64,000 nt of DNA from Phlegmacium glaucopus. Taxonomy: Eukaryota; Basidiomycota; Agaricomycetes; Agaricales; Cortinariaceae. A program made the position numbers and the translations under genes. The notes under the pieces were generated by a model. It had not been told where the DNA came from, did no database searches, and was given only the letters and a program-made list of their open reading frames with translations. Each line of letters opens with the position of its first letter. The first letter of the stretch is position 1. Positions 59,410 to 64,000 of this stretch are shown one piece after another. The stretch is taken from NCBI GenBank assembly GCA_015039465.1, contig MU130733.1, positions 1-64,000 of the forward strand, read 5' to 3'.

Positions 59410-60946
59410 ATTTTTGAACAGTGAGTCGTGGTGAGCGGTAAGGGTGATGGGCGTCAGAAAGAAAGAAAGATGCTCTTGATTACATAAACAGCAATTCCAC
59501 GTCTGGATTACTCTGCTCTCAGCTACAAATAACAGAGATCAGCGGCGATCCCGAAAGTTGCCGCTCAAGTTGTCCGTATTCCCCTGGCAAGGTGCAACAT
59601 GAATGAGCGATAATTCTGCATTTCTCCGTTCTCATCTGCATTTCTCAGCCGTTGTCTGTCAATTGTCTTTATGTAGCAAATTTTTATATTGCCTCATTCA
59701 ATCCATGATTTTCTGTAAATATCCGTGATTTTCTGTTCTATCCTGAAGCCATTAATCCCACAGACCAGCAACGTATTAACCCAGCGCTCGCACCCGTCTT
59801 CCATGACTGATAGCTGGTAATAGAAGGGTGGAAGAGAAGTGATCGTGGCTTAACTAGACTTACTCACCAGTCACCATTGATGAACATGATGCCGGATGCT
59901 ATCGGCGCAGAATAGAGCGCATATATGCATGAGAAACGGTCAGTCACATGACTAATATGGACTTACCGATGTGCGCCTTTATAAGAATATTAATCCATTC
60001 AAGATGGAGAACACTCACGGATGATTCTAATTCGGCATGCCTGCCATGCTGATGATCGTTAGATGACGCCCATGAATGCCCGATACATCCAATATACATA
60101 AATACCTCCAGAGTCCTCTCATAGTCGAGTCATCTTTTCGAAAAGGATTTTGAACGCAGAAACAAGCTCGCGTTGCAGCAAGTGCACCGGTAATCACAGA
60201 TAGGGGCAGAAATTGTCCTACGCCGCCAATCTTTGCAGCTCCGCGCAGAACTCATCAGCAACTTGCTACAACTTTGTTCCTTAATCTTCTATCGGTCCTT
60301 ATTCCTCATCTTCAATATCCCATGCAGGAATCAAACACCATCAAATCCATTGGCCATCGGACGAACCTCCACAGGCTTCTCTGCCTCCGAGTGCGAAGCC
60401 TCCCTCTGGGGGTCCCTCATCTCTCCAAGTGGTAAGTAAATTAATAATTTTTTGATCCTTGACTGAAGAAGCCTAATAAATTCGCAGCCTGCAAGCGATG
60501 ATCAAGAACTTCAAAATTATGCGTAAAATTCTGCGTTCTGGAAGTCCGACGAGCACACTATGCGAAACCCATGCGAGACCCCAAAGATCGTCGTGCTGAA
60601 TCCTTCCTTCCCAAGCCAAACCCTCAAAACTACAGGACGAACTTATTGATGCAAATAGCAGCAATCATAACTCCCTGAAAATCACCTTGTTGATGCATAA
60701 GAACAACTGGAAGTGGTTATGTTAGATAAGGAAGTTGCGGGAGAGAGGGCAGAGATGGCTGGGGCACAGTTGAAAGAACTTAAGGAGAAGTGCAAATGCA
60801 TGACTAAGGCAGGTTCTCATGGTATGGGGTTTCTTATGCCGATCGTTATTCCACCACATAACTTTTTTGGATGTCAGGTCGCGAGATGGGACACAAGAAA
60901 CTGGTCAAGAACATCGTAAACGGATATCCGATATACAATAACGTAC
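59410..60946. other. Region upstream of NLR2, no gene recognised
   Basis: Expected to hold the NLR2 promoter (minus strand, from 59410 upward). Frames at 60233-60439 and 60713-60919 (+) have no recognisable domain; the latter is Lys/Glu-rich and ends just before the calpain homology begins. Confidence 0.35.
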
Positions 60947-63627
60947 AACGAATTGCTAAAGATTGTCAGGCAAAAGATTGAAAATTGAGGTATGTTTGAA
61001 CTACTTCAAATGTATCCTTTTTGTTCATACCGAGTCCCCAGAGATATCGAGTTCGACATAGAAAATGACAAGAACAGATGTCTCTATCGTCTATTCATGC
61101 AAACTAATGAAAAATGTCTCCCCCACCGACGTTCATCGTGTCACCCAAATATTCGATAATCCTCAATTCTTCGTTGGCGGTGCTGCAGATTCAAACGACA
61201 TTATCCAGGGAGCATTGGGAGATTGGTGGTTTCTGTCCGCCCTTGCTACCGTCTCAAGAGCACCAGGCTTAGTCGAGAAGTTCTGTGTTGCCGTACGTTT
61301 TCGGGTCTTTGGATTACTGAACCATAACCCTATTGACACTTTTTATTAGCGAGACGAAAAAGTTGGGGTGTATGGTTTCATCTTCTCCCGAGACAATGCT
61401 TGGATCACTGTCATGATCGATGAGTTAGTTGTTTCTTTCCTTTCCTAAACCATTATGGCTTGCTTAACGCCGAACGTCACCCCCAACAGTATGTTATATA
61501 CTGAGTTTCGAAACACGAAGAATTCAAGTCTAGCGAACAAGAGCTATATCACTACAACAAAAAAAAAGATGTCTACAACAAATCAACTCGGAAAGGTGGA
61601 AAGTCGTTGTATTTCGCGAAATCGGGAACAGTAGGAGAAACTTAGGTTCCGCTCATCGAGAAGGCCTATACGAAACTACATGGAAACTATTCGCATTTGT
61701 TGGGAGGTCAGGAATGTGATGCGATTGAGGACCTCACTGGGTAAAGTCCTAGTCTTCTGTCAATCTAGACAAAAGCACATATACTAATCTTTCGTATTCT
61801 AGTGGGGTTTCGACCGTTTTACAGAGCAAGGTATAGTTCATTCACAAAAATCCTTCGTATAAAATTTAACGCAACATTATAGGACATTTTAGAACCTGAA
61901 CAATTCTGGGATGACGAACTGAGCAGAGCCAACAAAGACCGACTTTTCGGATGTTCATTCAACAACCTCGACAGCACAAGAATTGGCGGTTACATGATCG
62001 AAAACCACGCATATTCAGTTCTTCGAGCGGTGAAATGTAACGGAAAGAGATTTGTCGTCCTTCCTAACCCATGGGGGAAATCTGAATGGACAGGTCGATG
62101 GTCGGATGGTTCAAAGGAATGGACACAAGAATAGTTGGAAGTTTTACCAAAGTTAGGACATACATTTGGGGATGATGGGCAATTTGTAATGGAATGTGCG
62201 TTTTGAATTTCTTTTTTTTTCTTCTTTTTTTTTGGCTAATTCCAAGAAGATTCGGATTGGTTGGAATGTTTCGTGCAGATTGATAGTACTATCCTTTTCG
62301 ATTTTACTTGGATGATGTCATTTCAATGGCTCCAGGTCCCCGTTCCACCTCTTCCCGTCGTTTGGTCTTACGGTGATGTGACTTGTAAGTTTTCCTAATA
62401 ATCCTCTACAAGTATCTTCTTTACTCACTATATATATTCCCCAGTTACGTTCTCACCTCCAGGACATTCTACCACCGTCATCGTACTTTCTCAACTTGAT
62501 CCGCGATATTACAGAGATGTCGCAGGTCTCGCATCTTGGACTATGGATTTTACTCTTGTCAAAGAGGGTCAAAAAGAACCTATCGCTGAATCTGGTCATT
62601 TGGATTTTTATCTCCGTAGTGTTCATTTGGAAGTCAACTTAGAGGCAGGGAATTATATTGTTTATGTGCATAGTCGAATTAAGAAGAAAAGAAAGAAAGG
62701 GGTTTCTCAAAATTTATTAGGTTCGTTTGGATCGAATATTGGATCGTAATGAAGTTGTAACCGATTTTTTTTTTTATTGTTCAATGTACTTTTTTTCCCC
62801 AGAATAATACCACCGTTGATGAATGGCAACTATGAAAACTGTCTCGGATCATAACTCAGCAAGCCAAGAGCCAAGCGATAGCATCCAGTAAGCTTTTCAT
62901 TCTTCTTACGTTCATTAAATCCCGTTCACTCATCTCATCCTTAATATAAAGATTTCAAAACCGACTAAGGGCATCTCGATTCATCATATCCAAAAAAAAC
63001 CTACTCAAACTCTCAAAAATGCTTGGGTTTTTGTTTCTTCCAGCGACAAAAAAAAGTTCTGACCAGCATCACTCGAAACATTGATACAACGTGATTTCGA
63101 AGAATACGAAAAGAAGAAAAAAGCATCCGAAGAAACTACAACTACCAAAACGGAAGATGGGACCGTTACCACCGCCACCACCACAACCACAACCAAAGTC
63201 GAAACTGTTGTGGTTAACAAGACAGCTGCTATGGCTACTACCAAAGTGGTAGACCCTGTCCCAGACAAACCTGTTCCTACTGACATATCAGTTTAATCTG
63301 ATACTGCTACTAGTGGTACAATCACACCAGCCGCACCAAACGCAGACTCTCATACCCCTCCTGATAGCGTTAGCGTTAGCGAAGGAAATGTACGTGAGAG
63401 TACGCAACGTGGATATAACGACGGCAACCATGGAGATTCCACTGCTGTCGAGACAGAGAAGGAAGAGGAGAAAGGCAAAGTGACAATTCCTCATGATGAT
63501 TTGAATGCTGTGTATGTTGGGTTAAGGGTGTATACCCATAAAGATGTTCCTGCTGTGGTTGTTGGACGTTGGATGTTTGAAGGCTGTGGTTGAGGTTAAA
63601 ACTAGTATGGATGAGGTTAAAGCATAG
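60947..63627 (+). pseudogene. Calpain pseudogene, nearly full-length, introns retained
   Basis: Closely similar to calpain A in exons and introns, so it arose by DNA duplication and not by retrotransposition. The first exon is reduced to its last codons (ACGAATTGCTAAAGATTGTC at about 60950). The catalytic Cys is replaced by Trp (LGDWWFLSAL, about 61230); His (ENHAYSV) and Asn (NPWGKSEW) remain, but the Arg before NPWG is Pro. Stops occur in ET-stop-VPL (about 61645) and in TQE-stop-LEV (about 62131). The C2-like part is at 62445-62749, the microexon region at about 62955, and the tail at 63081-63620 with a further stop after DISV (63294-63296). The loss of the nucleophile and several stops make activity impossible. 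Confidence 0.88.
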
Positions 63628-64000
63628 GTTTTTTAGTTACCCCACCTGAAAGGTGGACGAGGATCTATGGTTGGCACTTATCTACCTACTTACTGGCTAT
63701 GGGTATTACATATCCCTACTCATATATGTGTACTTTTTTTCATTTCTTTTTCTCAATGTACTTACCAAAGATGGCATTGTCAAAGGACATTTGAAACCAA
63801 CAGAGAAAGAAAGAAGAAAAAAACTACCTAGTTCTTGTTAACCTCTCATAAGGATGATATTCAAACACTAGTATTTGGGTGGATAATCAGGCCTGAAACC
63901 AGACTTCTGGAGATCATAATAGTTTTGTTATTCAAGTATTTTTTTGTACTTGACAATATGCTACCTAATCCAGGAGGGAGTTGTAGTAAGAAATTTATAA
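63628..64000. other. 3' flank of the calpain pseudogene
   Basis: Shared with 54760-54920 and 55580-55775 (CTACCTACTTACTGGCTATGG, CAAAGGACA.TTGAAACCAA, ATCCAGGAGGGAGTTGTAG), and partly with the region after calpain A (41193-41330). No separate gene. Confidence 0.6.

Noticed and set aside
61049..62750. Second active calpain at the right edge
   Set aside because: The catalytic Cys is Trp and there are in-frame stops; it is a pseudogene.
1..64000. tRNA, rRNA, CRISPR arrays and bacterial-type operons
   Set aside because: No cloverleaf, rRNA core motif or operon structure could be supported by reading; a covariance search would be needed to exclude a tRNA.

Overview
The window looks like a transposon-rich, gene-poor stretch of a filamentous basidiomycete genome, most likely an Agaricomycete (mushroom-forming fungus). 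I infer this from coding exons broken by short GT-AG introns of about 45-70 nt, NLR-type NACHT-WD40 and NB-ARC-TPR proteins, an Opi1-like and an Msn2/4-like regulator, multi-exon fungal calpains, hAT transposases of fungal type, and a DIRS-like retroelement with a tyrosine recombinase. The species cannot be named from the sequence alone.

Layout. (1) 1.5-6.1 kb: an apparently intact NACHT-WD40 NLR gene of eight exons with 13 nearly identical WD40 repeats. (2) 6.5-28 kb: a nest of mobile elements. Its core is one decayed DIRS-like element of about 5.4 kb (gag-like ORF, reverse transcriptase/RNase H, tyrosine recombinase) spread over about 15 kb. It was hit by a non-autonomous hAT element, two solo LTRs, a 4.0 kb hAT transposon and two further inverted-repeat elements, one of which carries another solo LTR. 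Most insertions have target-site duplications that can be read directly. (3) 29.3-41.2 kb: a conventional gene island with an Msn2/4-like C2H2 factor (+), a calpain homologue that has lost two of three catalytic residues (-), an Opi1-like regulator (-) and a calpain with a complete Cys-His-Asn triad (+). (4) 41.4-51.1 kb: a second nest, in which a small hAT MITE sits in a hAT transposon, which sits in an LTR, which sits between long inverted repeats; then two solo LTRs of one family with further insertions. (5) 52-64 kb: a decayed NB-ARC-TPR NLR (-) surrounded by broken pieces of calpain A and of its own TPR array, and a nearly full-length calpain pseudogene at the right edge.

How it fits together. 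The gene island is flanked by repeats and by duplicated wreckage of one of its own genes (the calpain). The two NLR genes share two features of fast-evolving fungal NLRs: C-terminal repeats with high internal identity, and short duplicated exons ahead of the nucleotide-binding domain. The joins I could test (NLR1, Opi1, calpain A and the zinc-finger factor) give reading frames that close exactly. All functions are inferred from visible motifs; no database search was possible.
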